This document shows, in pieces, positions 1 to 7,654 of a stretch of 64,000 nucleotides of DNA. Position 1 is the stretch's first letter. The number at the start of each line of letters is the position of its first letter. Made by a program: the position numbers and the translations under genes. The notes beneath the pieces are model-generated. The model had not been told where the DNA came from and searched no databases. It worked only from the letters and a program-made list of their open reading frames with translations. This DNA comes from Paenibacillus alvei DSM 29 (GTDB taxonomy: Bacteria > Bacillota > Bacilli > Paenibacillales > Paenibacillaceae), in assembly GCF_000293805.1 (NCBI RefSeq), contig NZ_AMBZ01000006.1, positions 186,001 through 250,000 on the forward strand, given 5' to 3'.

Positions 1-7
1 ACACACA

Positions 8-43
8 AAGAAGCATGCCCTCGCGAGGAGAGACATGCTTCTT
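8..43 (-). terminator. Hairpin after the redox operon
   Basis: A 10-bp perfect stem (AAGAAGCATG paired with CATGCTTCTT) with an inner CCTC/GAGG pairing lies just downstream of the SnoaL-like gene, which ends at 56. It has no clear T run on the minus strand, so it may be a weak terminator or part of a bidirectional one whose other side lies outside the window. Confidence 0.5.
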
Positions 44-55
44 CTATTAATCATG

Positions 56-445
56 CTAAGACATAGCCTGAACAACAATATGACTATCAACGTATTGCTT
101 GAATGCTGCTATCTTCCCATCAGCAAGCCTCCATACATGTGCGAAGTCTGCACGAATGGATTTCCCTGTAGCCTTGTATGTTCCGGTATAAACGCCCTCT
201 GTAATTACAATCTTTTGACTTGAAACCTCATGGTAGGTGTGTACAGTGGCAACAAAGTTGTCCCATTCTGTTCCTAAGCGATCAAATACGTTGCTCTTGA
301 TGCTGGCTGCTCCATGGAACGTGCCACCGTACGGATACCCTTCTGCTTCCGTCCATACTGTGCTGTCAGTTAATGCTTCAAGCAGAAATTCAGGTCCCTC
401 ATAGGTGCGGCGGATAATGTCTACATTCGCTTGCTGACTTTCCAT
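56..445 (-). CDS. SnoaL-like / NTF2-fold protein
   Basis: A 129-residue protein of the SnoaL-like polyketide-cyclase/NTF2 superfamily: a small single-domain cone-shaped fold with no secretion signal. The N-terminal helix (ANVDIIRRTYEG), the central WTEAEGYPYGGTFHG segment and the C-terminal HVWRLADGKIAAFKQYVD strand pair are typical. I chose the ATG at 445 because GGGAGGG lies six bases upstream; an upstream start at 478 has no such site. It is the last gene of a three-gene minus-strand operon behind a nitroreductase and a DsbA-like protein, which suggests a role in stress or xenobiotic metabolism. The substrate cannot be read from sequence. Confidence 0.8.
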   Translation of the reverse strand: MESQQANVDIIRRTYEGPEFLLEALTDSTVWTEAEGYPYGGTFHGAASIKSNVFDRLGTEWDNFVATVHTYHEVSSQKIVITEGVYTGTYKATGKSIRADFAHVWRLADGKIAAFKQYVDSHIVVQAMS

Positions 446-482
446 ATCCAACCCTCCCACTGTAACAATAGGATGCATAATC

Positions 483-1076
483 TTATTTATGGAAACTTAC
501 AACTTCTTCAAACGGCAGGAAGCTGCGTTCGCCTGGTTGTTCATTCGGCTCACCGAACGGCATTTGCGCGATCAACGTCCACTCTTGCGGAATATTCCAT
601 GTACGCTTCACTTCTTCATCTACAATAGGGTTGTAGTGCTGAAGGGAAGCTCCGATGCCCTCCGCTTCCAACGAAGTCCATACTGCATATTGCAGCATCG
701 CACTGCCTTGATGAGACCAGAACGGGAATTGCTCTTTATAGCTAGGAGCATTTTCTTGCATGCTTTGAATCGTTGCTTGGTTCTCGAAGAACAAGATTGT
801 TCCCACGCCATCGCGGAAGCCTGCCAGTCTTTGTACAGTCGCATCAAAGTTCTCTGCCGGAACGCGAGCACGCAGCGTTTCTTTCACGATGTCCCAGAAC
901 TTCTCATGCTCACCGTCCAACAATACGACCACACGGCCGCTTTGCATATTAAATGACGTTGGGGCATGCAAGGATGTTTTCAAAATTTCGCGGATTCGTT
1001 CTTCTGTAATAGCTGGATTTTTAGTTACTTTGCGAATGGAACGGCGGTTGATGATTGCCTCTTTTAATGTTGTCAT
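483..1076 (-). CDS. Nitroreductase family protein (Frm2/CinD-like)
   Basis: A 197-residue FMN-dependent nitroreductase. The N-terminal INRRSIRKVTKNP motif supplies the phosphate-binding Arg-rich loop, followed by HAPTSFNMQSGRVVVL, which matches the Frm2/Hbn1/CinD subgroup of compact nitroreductases rather than NfsA or NfnB. Such enzymes reduce quinones or nitroaromatics with NAD(P)H in the cytoplasm. The start at 1076 is preceded by GGAGGA at a good distance; an in-frame ATG 15 bases upstream would overlap that ribosome site. Its place between a DsbA-like and a SnoaL-like gene under one promoter fits a quinone or electrophile-response operon, which is inference. Confidence 0.88.
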   Translation of the reverse strand: MTTLKEAIINRRSIRKVTKNPAITEERIREILKTSLHAPTSFNMQSGRVVVLLDGEHEKFWDIVKETLRARVPAENFDATVQRLAGFRDGVGTILFFENQATIQSMQENAPSYKEQFPFWSHQGSAMLQYAVWTSLEAEGIGASLQHYNPIVDEEVKRTWNIPQEWTLIAQMPFGEPNEQPGERSFLPFEEVVSFHK

Positions 1077-1124
1077 TGAAATTTCCTCCATTTAGGAATG
1101 ATTTGATTTGTATACTAGATAAAC

Positions 1125-1772
1125 TTAGCAGTTTCCATTGAGGTCGCACTGCATACCTTCAACAGAGTCAAAAGGCTCCTTGGCTGCTGCCTGATCAATT
1201 GCATGAGCCAACCGTTCTTTGCTGGCCAGCCCTTGAATGACCTGATCACCGATGATGAATGTTGGCACTGCCGAAATGCGAGCTTCATAGGCATGCTTGA
1301 TCGCCTCTTGATGCACTTCACGATATTTTCGGGAAACGAGCGCCGTGCGGAATGCTTCTGCATCCAAGCCAAGCTCTTCAGCTAGCTTCGTCAACACATC
1401 GATTTCCCCAATATTTTGCTCTTCTTGGAAAAAGGCTGTGAACACGCGATGAATATATTCATTGCCGAGCTCCTGCTCTTTCGCAAATTGATATCCTTCA
1501 AAAGCCAAATTCGTATACGGATGTGGAGATACATGCGGCAAACGCATATCTATTCCCAATTTCTCCGCTGTTGGCTTAATGAATGCATCCCATGATCCCA
1601 ACTTATCCGGTTCGTTCCATGGATCGATCTTCGGATATGGCTCCGGACGCAATTCGAACGGCATCCATTCTACTTCAACATCTTTTTCCTTTACAATCTC
1701 ATCCAATGGTCCTTTGCCCAGAAAACAAAATGGACATATAAAATCAGAATAGGCTTTAATCTTTACTGTCAT
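1125..1772 (-). CDS. DsbA family oxidoreductase (FrnE-like)
   Basis: A 215-residue cytoplasmic DsbA-like thioredoxin-fold protein of the FrnE / 2-hydroxychromene-2-carboxylate isomerase group. Residues 8-19 (YSDFICPFCFLG) carry the redox motif C13-P-F-C16, followed by a helical insertion and the cis-Pro segment ISAVPTFIIGD near residue 165. There is no signal peptide or lipobox, so it is probably a cytoplasmic thiol-disulphide exchanger. The start at 1772 follows GAGGAAA at about seven bases; upstream in-frame codons would run into the operator region. It is the first gene of the redox operon, with its promoter at 1859-1887. Confidence 0.88.
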   Translation of the reverse strand: MTVKIKAYSDFICPFCFLGKGPLDEIVKEKDVEVEWMPFELRPEPYPKIDPWNEPDKLGSWDAFIKPTAEKLGIDMRLPHVSPHPYTNLAFEGYQFAKEQELGNEYIHRVFTAFFQEEQNIGEIDVLTKLAEELGLDAEAFRTALVSRKYREVHQEAIKHAYEARISAVPTFIIGDQVIQGLASKERLAHAIDQAAAKEPFDSVEGMQCDLNGNC

Positions 1773-1805
1773 TATCGTTTCCTCGCCTTCTGTATATAAA
1801 CTCGC

Positions 1806-1824
1806 TGTAACATAAACCGTTACA
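1806..1824. promoter_or_regulatory. Operator dyad, downstream copy
   Basis: TGTAAC-N7-GTTACA, a perfect 6-bp inverted repeat. It has the same arms and spacing as the dyad at 1852-1870, centred 46 bp away, and would lie in the 5' untranslated leader of the DsbA-like gene. Two copies with identical arms strongly suggest a dimeric repressor; a MarR/HxlR-type thiol sensor is a guess from the genes controlled. Confidence 0.65.
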
Positions 1825-1851
1825 TCTAGCACAAAAAAATATCTCTCTTGA

Positions 1852-1870
1852 TGTAACCATTATAGTTACA
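1852..1870. promoter_or_regulatory. Operator dyad overlapping the -10
   Basis: TGTAAC-N7-GTTACA, the second identical-arm dyad. Its spacer contains the TATAAT -10 element of the minus-strand promoter, so binding here would block RNA polymerase. Confidence 0.7.
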
Positions 1871-1887
1871 ACTAAGAGGAAAGTCAA
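1859..1887 (-). promoter_or_regulatory. SigmaA promoter of the redox operon
   Basis: On the minus strand, TTGACT (1882-1887) and TATAAT (1859-1864) are separated by exactly 17 bases. It reads towards the DsbA-like gene and overlaps the operator at 1852-1870. Confidence 0.8.
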
Positions 1888-1955
1888 CTCTTTCTAGGAA
1901 ATATCTAAATGTAAGCTAATATTATTTTGAAAGAAACGTAAAGTTTTGAAAATAA

Positions 1956-1972
1956 ATGACATTTACTGTCAT
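1956..1972. promoter_or_regulatory. Small palindrome in divergent region
   Basis: ATGACA-N5-TGTCAT, a perfect 6-bp dyad between the redox operon and the plus-strand small-protein genes. It may be an operator; no regulator can be named. Confidence 0.3.
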
Positions 1973-2083
1973 AAAAACAAACAATTTTCACAAAGGCTGC
2001 AACTTAGCTCAATCAAATGCTCTGCAACGCGTATAAACTATGATCAAAAAGATATCGATTAAATAGAAATTAGGTGAGACCTT

Positions 2084-2236
2084 ATGTGGTTTAGAGCAAA
2101 TGAAAAAGAGCTGCAGGCTTTGCTAGGAGGAATAAGCAACATCGTCAAGCAAGCATTGCACGATTCCCTGCTTAGCAATGCAAATGAGGATAATCCTATC
2201 ATTACAAGACTTAAAGCAGAAGTAAAAAAGAAATAG
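2084..2236 (+). CDS. Small hypothetical protein, 50 aa
   Basis: A 50-residue ORF beginning MWFRANEKELQALLGG, preceded by AGGTGAG at a plausible distance and ending 11 bases before the next small gene. It looks like one amphipathic helix with a lysine-rich tail (EVKKK). I recognise no family. Its position at the head of a run of small DUF2642-like genes supports it being a real gene, but only weakly. Confidence 0.45.
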   Translation: MWFRANEKELQALLGGISNIVKQALHDSLLSNANEDNPIITRLKAEVKKK

Positions 2237-2247
2237 AGAAGCTGAAT

Positions 2248-2448
2248 ATGCCATTGCCCACACCCGCCTCTGCCCTGCATGAAATGGTTGAAAGATATGT
2301 GAATCGATCCGTATCTATTAATACGCCGGCTGGTATCGTAGAAGGCACAATCACAGAAGTTGGAAGCGATTATGTAGAAATCTTGGAGACGGATGACATG
2401 GTCGTTATCGTGCAATTGGCCAATGCGATTTCTCTGCAAGCCGGTTAA
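2248..2448 (+). CDS. DUF2642/YuzF-like small beta protein
   Basis: A 66-residue protein whose core (VNRSVSINTPAGIVEGTIT, then DYVEILETDDMVVIVQL) reads as the short five-strand Sm-like barrel of the YuzF/DUF2642 type found in spore-forming Bacillales. The ribosome site (GAGAAG) is weak. It lies directly before a second protein of the same design and upstream of a surface-glycan operon, so a role in the spore coat or cell surface is possible but inferred only from context. Confidence 0.6.
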   Translation: MPLPTPASALHEMVERYVNRSVSINTPAGIVEGTITEVGSDYVEILETDDMVVIVQLANAISLQAG

Positions 2449-2470
2449 TCTGAGCAAGGAGGTGATGAAT

Positions 2471-2662
2471 ATGATGGACAAGCTTAGACCTTTAATCGGT
2501 TCTAACCTGCAAGTTGCGACTGCGTTGGAAACAACAACCGGTACGCTTGTATCGGTGGATGAAAACAAATTAACATTGCGCACGTCAAGCGTGTCTGGCT
2601 ATGAGAATGGCCAGTACGCCATATTTCAATTGAAATCCATATCTTATATTCGCATTATATAA
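2471..2662 (+). CDS. DUF2642/YuzF-like small beta protein
   Basis: A 63-residue protein (LIGSNLQVATALETTTGTLV, then ENKLTLRTSS and FQLKSISYIRII), again a short all-beta Sm-like domain of the same general type as its upstream neighbour. The start is fixed by a perfect AAGGAGG seven bases before the ATG at 2471; a nearer in-frame ATG at 2465 would sit too close to it. Its stop lies 39 bases before the GT2 gene, so it is probably co-transcribed with the glycosyltransferases. Confidence 0.65.
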   Translation: MMDKLRPLIGSNLQVATALETTTGTLVSVDENKLTLRTSSVSGYENGQYAIFQLKSISYIRII

Positions 2663-2701
2663 TTTTATTTGGCTACATTATGAAGGTGGAGTGGTATAAA
2701 C

Positions 2702-3427
2702 ATGACATATTCTCGAATAAAAGGGCTCGTCAGTGTGGTAATCCCGAATTACAACCGTGCAAATTACCTGCAGGATTGTCTGAACGGCATTCTTCAGCAG
2801 ACGTATACGAATTGGGAAATCATCCTGGTTGATGATGGATCCACTGATGATTCCATTCAACAGATTCATGACTGGCTTCTCAACAACCGCGCATATTTGC
2901 CCAATCATAATTCCTTTCTTACAATGACGCTGCCGCGAAATATTGGATATGCTGGAGCAATGACGGTAGGCTTATTTATGGCAAAAGGCGAATATATTGC
3001 AATCCAAGACTCTGACGACATTTCCCATGCAGAACGGCTGGAGAAGCAGATTAATTATCTTGAAGAACATCAAAATATTGAAATGCTTGGAACAAACTAT
3101 TACGTATTCGAAAACGATCCGAATAAGATAGAGACCAAGCCCAAATGGCTGCGCTATGGACAGCATATCCGCACAACCTATAATAACGGCGGACACTGTG
3201 TGTGCCATGGTACGGTCATGATGCGTGGCGCTCTATTTGATCGTAAGGGCGGGCATTCAAGACGTATAAAAGGTGCAGAAGATTATGAATTTATTGCGCG
3301 TTGTCTGGATCCGAACCATTTAAATATTGAAAATCTCCCCGACGTTCTCTATTACTACCGCAGTCATCCAAACCAACGTTCCCGAAAATATTTTTCAAAA
3401 AAGCAGGATCCTAAGAATGAAATCTAA
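2702..3427 (+). CDS. Glycosyltransferase family 2
   Basis: A 241-residue GT-A fold glycosyltransferase. VSVVIPNYNRANYLQDCL opens the nucleotide-sugar domain near residue 10, VDDGSTDDS follows, and IAIQDSDDISHAERLEKQ carries the metal-binding DxD-type motif. HGTVMMRGALFDRKGGHS and GAEDYEFIARC form the acceptor-side helices with the catalytic ED pair. There is no membrane segment, so it acts on the cytoplasmic face. The ribosome site is AAGGTGGAG. Its end overlaps the next glycosyltransferase by 11 bases, showing tight operon coupling with the GT4 and pyruvyltransferase genes, presumably for a cell-wall or spore-surface polymer. Confidence 0.88.
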   Translation: MTYSRIKGLVSVVIPNYNRANYLQDCLNGILQQTYTNWEIILVDDGSTDDSIQQIHDWLLNNRAYLPNHNSFLTMTLPRNIGYAGAMTVGLFMAKGEYIAIQDSDDISHAERLEKQINYLEEHQNIEMLGTNYYVFENDPNKIETKPKWLRYGQHIRTTYNNGGHCVCHGTVMMRGALFDRKGGHSRRIKGAEDYEFIARCLDPNHLNIENLPDVLYYYRSHPNQRSRKYFSKKQDPKNEI

Positions 3428-4573
3428 TCATATCCGCGTGCTGATGGTGATGGACAGCTTAGCAGTTGGCGGTACGGAAACGCATGTGCTGAGCATTGTC
3501 AAAGCGCTGAGGAAACTCGGAATACATTCCATATACGCGGGAGCAAGCGGTAGTATGTATGGAGCTTTTGCCCGAGCAGGCTGTCCAATTCATGCAGTGG
3601 ATGTATCTCCAGGAGTCCTTCTTCATTTGCAGGATTACAGGCTCCAGAAAATCATCTCCACTTTACAACAAGTAATGAAATCGCGGAAAATTAGCGTCGT
3701 TCACGTCCATCAGACACCATCTGGTCTATATGCTGCAATGGCTGCGAAGGAACTGGGAATTCCCGTTGTATTCACCGCTCATGGCATGTATTATCCCGAA
3801 GAACAATTATTGCGTATGAATCAATATAGCGACGCCATTATTAGTGTAAGCAAGCCTGTGCAGCAATTTTTAGAGCGCATGAATATACGATCCGAGCTCA
3901 TTCCAAACGGAGTAAATCCAGACGACTTCTTTGAAGTAGACTCCTCCTCTCTTCGGAGCCAGCTCGGCTTACCAGACAGTGCGGATACCATCGTATACAC
4001 AAGCAGATTGTCATGGGATAAGGCCTATGTGTGTACAATGCTTATTTGGGCTGCTAGAAGACTGCACTTGGAAGGCAGCTCACAGCTGCATGTTGTCATC
4101 GTCGGAGATGGACATCAATATCAGGAAATTTACGAGTTGGCCAACAGCATCGAACATGAAATTGGCAAGAGGTTCATTCATATGGTAGGAAGCAAAAAAA
4201 CGTTCGCGATTATTTAAGTCTGGCTGATATTGTCGTCGGTACAGGAAGAGTAGCCTTGGAAGCGATGGCTTGCGGTAAGCCGGTGCTTGCTGTCGGCAAC
4301 CACGGATATTTCGGTCTTGTTACTCCAGCAGCGTATGCACAAGCGTGGGATCAGTATTTCGGAGACCATGCGTCTAAGTGCAAGCCTTCCGAGGAAGTGA
4401 TCGCCAATGCACTGCGCCAGGCTTTTACTCATAAAGCGACTTTGCGCAAAATCGGTTTTCAGGGTCGTCAATGGACATTAGAACATTTCGATATTCACAA
4501 AATCGTGATTCAGCTGGCAGAGCTTTATCAGAAAGTCATCCTGCAAGCTTGCCGACAGGAGGCTAGTCGTTAA
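3417..4573 (+). pseudogene. Glycosyltransferase family 4, frameshifted at an A7 run
   Basis: A GT-B fold transferase of about 385 residues, split in two frames. The first part has MVMDSLAVGGTETHVLSIV at its N terminus (GT4 donor-loop motif), HVHQTPSGLYAAMAAKELG and STSRLSWDK-type motifs; it then hits a stop at 4217. The second part carries the catalytic RVALEAMACGKPVLA EX7E-type motif and ends at 4573. The break is at seven A residues, 4194-4200: one extra A gives SKKNVRDYLSLADIVVGTG, exactly family-like. A sequencing error, a phase-variable tract or -1 ribosomal slippage on A AAA AAA all remain possible. It starts inside the GT2 stop region and ends in a TAATG overlap with the pyruvyltransferase. 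Confidence 0.82.
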
Positions 4574-5634
4574 TGAAAAGAAAAATATTATATCTTGGAT
4601 GGATTGGTTACAATAATTTTGGGGATGAGTGGATGTGGGACATGTTCCGGCATATGTCCAGCCGTTATCTCGAACAGGATAAGTATGAAATCATTCCTTC
4701 ATTGCCTGGGGTTGATTTGAACGATATTGACCCGTATGACACCGTTGTGCTCGGAGGAGGATCTCTCCTTATTCCGGGATATGTTGATATCATGTACAAT
4801 GCGGCCAAGAAGAACAAGACGACAATCATCTGGGGCAGCGGGCATGATCGCCTCAGTCGATTAATGATCAATGACGACCGATCCTTCAGCCCTGAGCCTG
4901 CAGCTGATAGTGCCGTATATCGCGCAATGCTGCAGGAAGTTATCCGAAGTGCGGCATATTGCGGCATACGAGGTCCATGGACGCATGAATATTTGTCACA
5001 CAGCGGCGCACCAATGGATCGGGTCTCCATAAGCGGAGATCCTGCTATGTTGGCTCCACTCCCGTCTTCCGTCCATCAAGCAGAACGAACAGATGAACGC
5101 TGGATCGGACTCAATTGGGGAACGTCTTACAACCGCATTTATGGCCGGAATGAGGCAGCATTAGAAGATGAGCTTGCCCATGCAGCGCAGCGCTGGATTC
5201 GAGAGGGGTACAAAATCTATATTTATGTTGTATGGGGCCCAGATCGCGAAGCCGCAAAACGATTGCAGCAAAAGATCGGATTTCCGGAACATGTTGTATT
5301 CGATCCTGAGCTCCATTCGCTTGATGCCTATTTAAAATTAGCACAAAAATTCGACTTTACGGTAAACTTCAAACTGCACGCCAACGTATTGTCAGCAGCG
5401 GCTGGCATTCCATTCATCTGCTTAGGCTATCGATTCAAGTCATACGACTTCGTACACTCTATGAATCTACCAACGATTATCATTCCAACCCATGCCGCTC
5501 ACATGGAGACAGCATTGCTAGAAACAGCAAGCTACATTCAGAACAATCGCACGGACCTTATAAGAAATATGCAGGATCTCCAAGAACGCGCAGAATTACA
5601 ACTGGTAACGCCTTTCAGAGATAAATTGCTATAA
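4573..5634 (+). CDS. Polysaccharide pyruvyl transferase family protein
   Basis: A 353-residue protein of the CsaB/WcaK-type pyruvyl transferase family, which adds ketal pyruvate to sugars of cell-wall polymers or exopolysaccharides. Motifs include GWIGYNNFGDEWMWD at the N terminus, VVLGGGSLLIPGY, the IWGSGHDRL segment, CGIRGPWTHEYL, SISGDPAMLAP and VNFKLHANVLSAAAGIPFI near residue 270. The gene overlaps the preceding GT4 gene by one base (TAATG), a sign of translational coupling. Pyruvylated polymers anchor SLH-domain proteins in Bacillales, and one such protein is encoded at 58.5 kb, but a link is only inference. Confidence 0.88.
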   Translation: MKRKILYLGWIGYNNFGDEWMWDMFRHMSSRYLEQDKYEIIPSLPGVDLNDIDPYDTVVLGGGSLLIPGYVDIMYNAAKKNKTTIIWGSGHDRLSRLMINDDRSFSPEPAADSAVYRAMLQEVIRSAAYCGIRGPWTHEYLSHSGAPMDRVSISGDPAMLAPLPSSVHQAERTDERWIGLNWGTSYNRIYGRNEAALEDELAHAAQRWIREGYKIYIYVVWGPDREAAKRLQQKIGFPEHVVFDPELHSLDAYLKLAQKFDFTVNFKLHANVLSAAAGIPFICLGYRFKSYDFVHSMNLPTIIIPTHAAHMETALLETASYIQNNRTDLIRNMQDLQERAELQLVTPFRDKLL

Positions 5635-5651
5635 AAGTTGGACGCAGCACT

Positions 5652-5692
5652 TGCAAGATAGCCCTGAGATATCATCTTGGGGCCTTCTTGCA
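5652..5692. terminator. Bidirectional hairpin between convergent genes
   Basis: TGCAAG pairs with CTTGCA, with an inner CCC/GGG pairing, between the pyruvyltransferase and the convergent tetR gene. It lacks a strong T run but the position fits a shared terminator. Confidence 0.5.
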
Positions 5693-5712
5693 CTCTGATT
5701 TATCTTATGCCG

Positions 5713-6308
5713 TTATTTACGAAGCAGTCCTTCTGTAACGCATTCCAAAAGTAAATCCTTCACCTGCACGAACTTAGAGCCAATTTCATCTCTGTGCATC
5801 GAGAGCATCATGACTGACCGAAGCAACCCGATAATCACCTCTGGATCTTCATCTATGATTACATGCTTCTGTTGCCATTGCTTAATTAGGGCAGCGCCGG
5901 CATCATTATCAGCTTGAATATGGGATTCGAGCGTTTCCTTCGGCAGTTTGCGGATTAACAGTTCATATTCTTCTCGTTGCTGAATCCGCTTCAGGAAAGG
6001 ATTCGTCTCCAGCAGCTCAAAGGACAACTCGAATAAACCCTTTAGCAATTCCTTAGGAGATTGATCACTGGCCAGCATTTCTTGAATCTTTTGCTCCTTG
6101 AAAGCCTCTTCCTCCTGCATTATGGCATAATATAGTTCTTCCTTCGATTGGAAAAAAGCATAAAAAGATCCCTTTGCAATGCCGCATGCTTTTACAATTT
6201 CATCTACGCTCGTTTTTTCAATCCATATTGAATGAACAGATTCTTGCCCGTAGTCATCAGACAAGCACGAACGGCTTCTTTCTCGGTTTCACTGAACTTT
6301 GGAATAAT
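5713..6308 (-). pseudogene. TetR/AcrR family regulator, frameshifted near the HTH
   Basis: A TetR-family repressor whose helix-turn-helix (KTSVDEIVKACGIAKGSFY) is intact, but whose first 40 residues are in another frame. The true N terminus reads IPKFSETEKEAVRACLMTTG then KNLFIQYGLKK; one more A in the A6 run (plus-strand T6 at 6213-6218) joins GLKK to TSVDEI. No ATG, GTG or TTG start is available: AAGGAG precedes consecutive ATT codons at 6308 and 6305, so a rare ATT start or another error is implied. It follows the serine hydrolase by about 12 bases on the same strand and probably represses that operon through the repeat at 7534-7575. The C-terminal ligand domain resembles TetR_C families that sense small hydrophobics. 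Confidence 0.8.
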
Positions 6309-6319
6309 TAATCTCTCCT

Positions 6320-7525
6320 TTACTTCAAACAGCGATATACCGCTTGGCGCACCGCATTTTCACGCGGATTATTATCCATATATCCACCAATTACATTTAA
6401 TCCATAAGCATAGCCCAGCTCATAATCCGGATCTGCATAACAGAATGATCCGCCAGCGCCTGGGTGTCCATAAGCTCGATGGCTGCTGCTGAACTTATGC
6501 CCTTCAATCGGTTTCCATAAGCCGACAGAATAAGCCAGCTTCGTCCGATTGACATGGTCGTATGCGCCAGTTGACGGCAGCTTCGGCGGTGCCTCTAACG
6601 CTTGTTTTGCTGCTTCGGACAGCTTCAATTGCTTGCCCCCAGCAGCAAATTCCCCATATATACAGGCCATTGCCCGCACTTCTCCGATTCCGTTGCCGGA
6701 TGGGAACTCAATGGCCAGCATTTCGCGGCGATTGAAATGATCATTCGCAACTAAGCGCTTCGGATCTACCATACTGCGCGCTGTCAACGAGCGTGGATTC
6801 ATGAAAGCCAGCAGCATTGAGAATGGAATCCCACGTAAATGCTTCAATAGTTGAACAGGGCTGTTAATGCCTCTTACTTGAGCCAGCCTTGTATCCGGCA
6901 CATCCTTTGGCAGCCCGATAAAGAATTCCGCTCCAAGCGGGTTCGCAATTTCCTCTTGAAAAAATCGGCCCAAGCTTCTTCCTCTTGAATCTACTCTCCG
7001 AATAAGCTCTCCAATATACCAGCCTAACGTCCAAGCGTGATAACCGTGCATCGTACCTGGTGTCCACTCAGGTTTCAATTGGGCAAGCTTAGGAGCAACC
7101 TGAGCAGTGTCTAAATCATCAAACTTCTCCAATTGTAATGTATCCAACGTGCACAGTCCAGCTTGGTGGGACAACAGCTGCCGAACCGAAATATCCTCCT
7201 TTCCATGAACTGCAAATTCAGGCCAATAAGTGCAAACCTTCTCATCATAATCCAGCAGCCCACGCGATACAGCCAGTGCCCCAGCCAGCGCAGCAAAGCC
7301 TTTTGTACTTGAAAATACCGGAACCATCGTATGCTCTTCCCATGGTGTCCTGCGGTAAGGGTCGGCTACTCCTCCCCATAAATCTACAACCTTCATTCCT
7401 CGAACATAGACGGCGCATGCCGCTCCAGTTTCGTTACGCGTCGTAAAGTTCCGCACAAACTCCTTCTCCACTTCTTCGAACCCTGCTGCCACCCAGCCCT
7501 GAACATGAACATTTTGCATCGTCAT
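6320..7525 (-). CDS. Serine hydrolase, beta-lactamase class C / EstB type
   Basis: A 401-residue penicillin-binding-protein-like hydrolase with the SxxK motif S72-S-T-K75 (PVFSSTKGFAALAG), the HxYHAWTLGW segment in place of the classic YxN, and a late HPGAGGSFCYADPDY motif matching HxG of the esterase EstB group. No signal peptide is present, so it is probably a cytoplasmic esterase rather than a true beta-lactamase. The start is at MTMQN, after AAGGGAG; the second ATG six bases on is equally possible. The TetR gene follows directly, and a 42-bp inverted repeat sits at its promoter, so it is probably the target of that repressor. Confidence 0.85.
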   Translation of the reverse strand: MTMQNVHVQGWVAAGFEEVEKEFVRNFTTRNETGAACAVYVRGMKVVDLWGGVADPYRRTPWEEHTMVPVFSSTKGFAALAGALAVSRGLLDYDEKVCTYWPEFAVHGKEDISVRQLLSHQAGLCTLDTLQLEKFDDLDTAQVAPKLAQLKPEWTPGTMHGYHAWTLGWYIGELIRRVDSRGRSLGRFFQEEIANPLGAEFFIGLPKDVPDTRLAQVRGINSPVQLLKHLRGIPFSMLLAFMNPRSLTARSMVDPKRLVANDHFNRREMLAIEFPSGNGIGEVRAMACIYGEFAAGGKQLKLSEAAKQALEAPPKLPSTGAYDHVNRTKLAYSVGLWKPIEGHKFSSSHRAYGHPGAGGSFCYADPDYELGYAYGLNVIGGYMDNNPRENAVRQAVYRCLK

Positions 7526-7533
7526 CCACTCCC

Positions 7534-7575
7534 TTGTCTATATGACTAAAAGAACAATATTAGTCATATAGACAA
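7534..7575. promoter_or_regulatory. Long perfect inverted repeat, likely TetR operator
   Basis: TTGTCTATATGACTAA and its exact reverse complement flank a 10-base spacer, immediately upstream of the hydrolase-tetR operon. Each arm holds a near-palindrome (GTC-N5-GAC), so two repressor dimers may bind. No other gene reads from this site except the minus-strand operon. Confidence 0.7.
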
Positions 7576-7604
7576 TACCGTATTTCCATCCATTTGTATA
7601 GAGG

Positions 7605-7641
7605 CAAAAAAATAGACAGCTATCGATGACGATAACTGTCT
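7605..7641 (-). terminator. Terminator of the radical SAM gene
   Basis: Stem AGACAG-TATC / GATA-CTGTCT followed on the minus strand by TATTTTTTT, 14 bases past the stop at 7655. Confidence 0.8.
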
Positions 7642-7654
7642 CTACGATGCCTTT

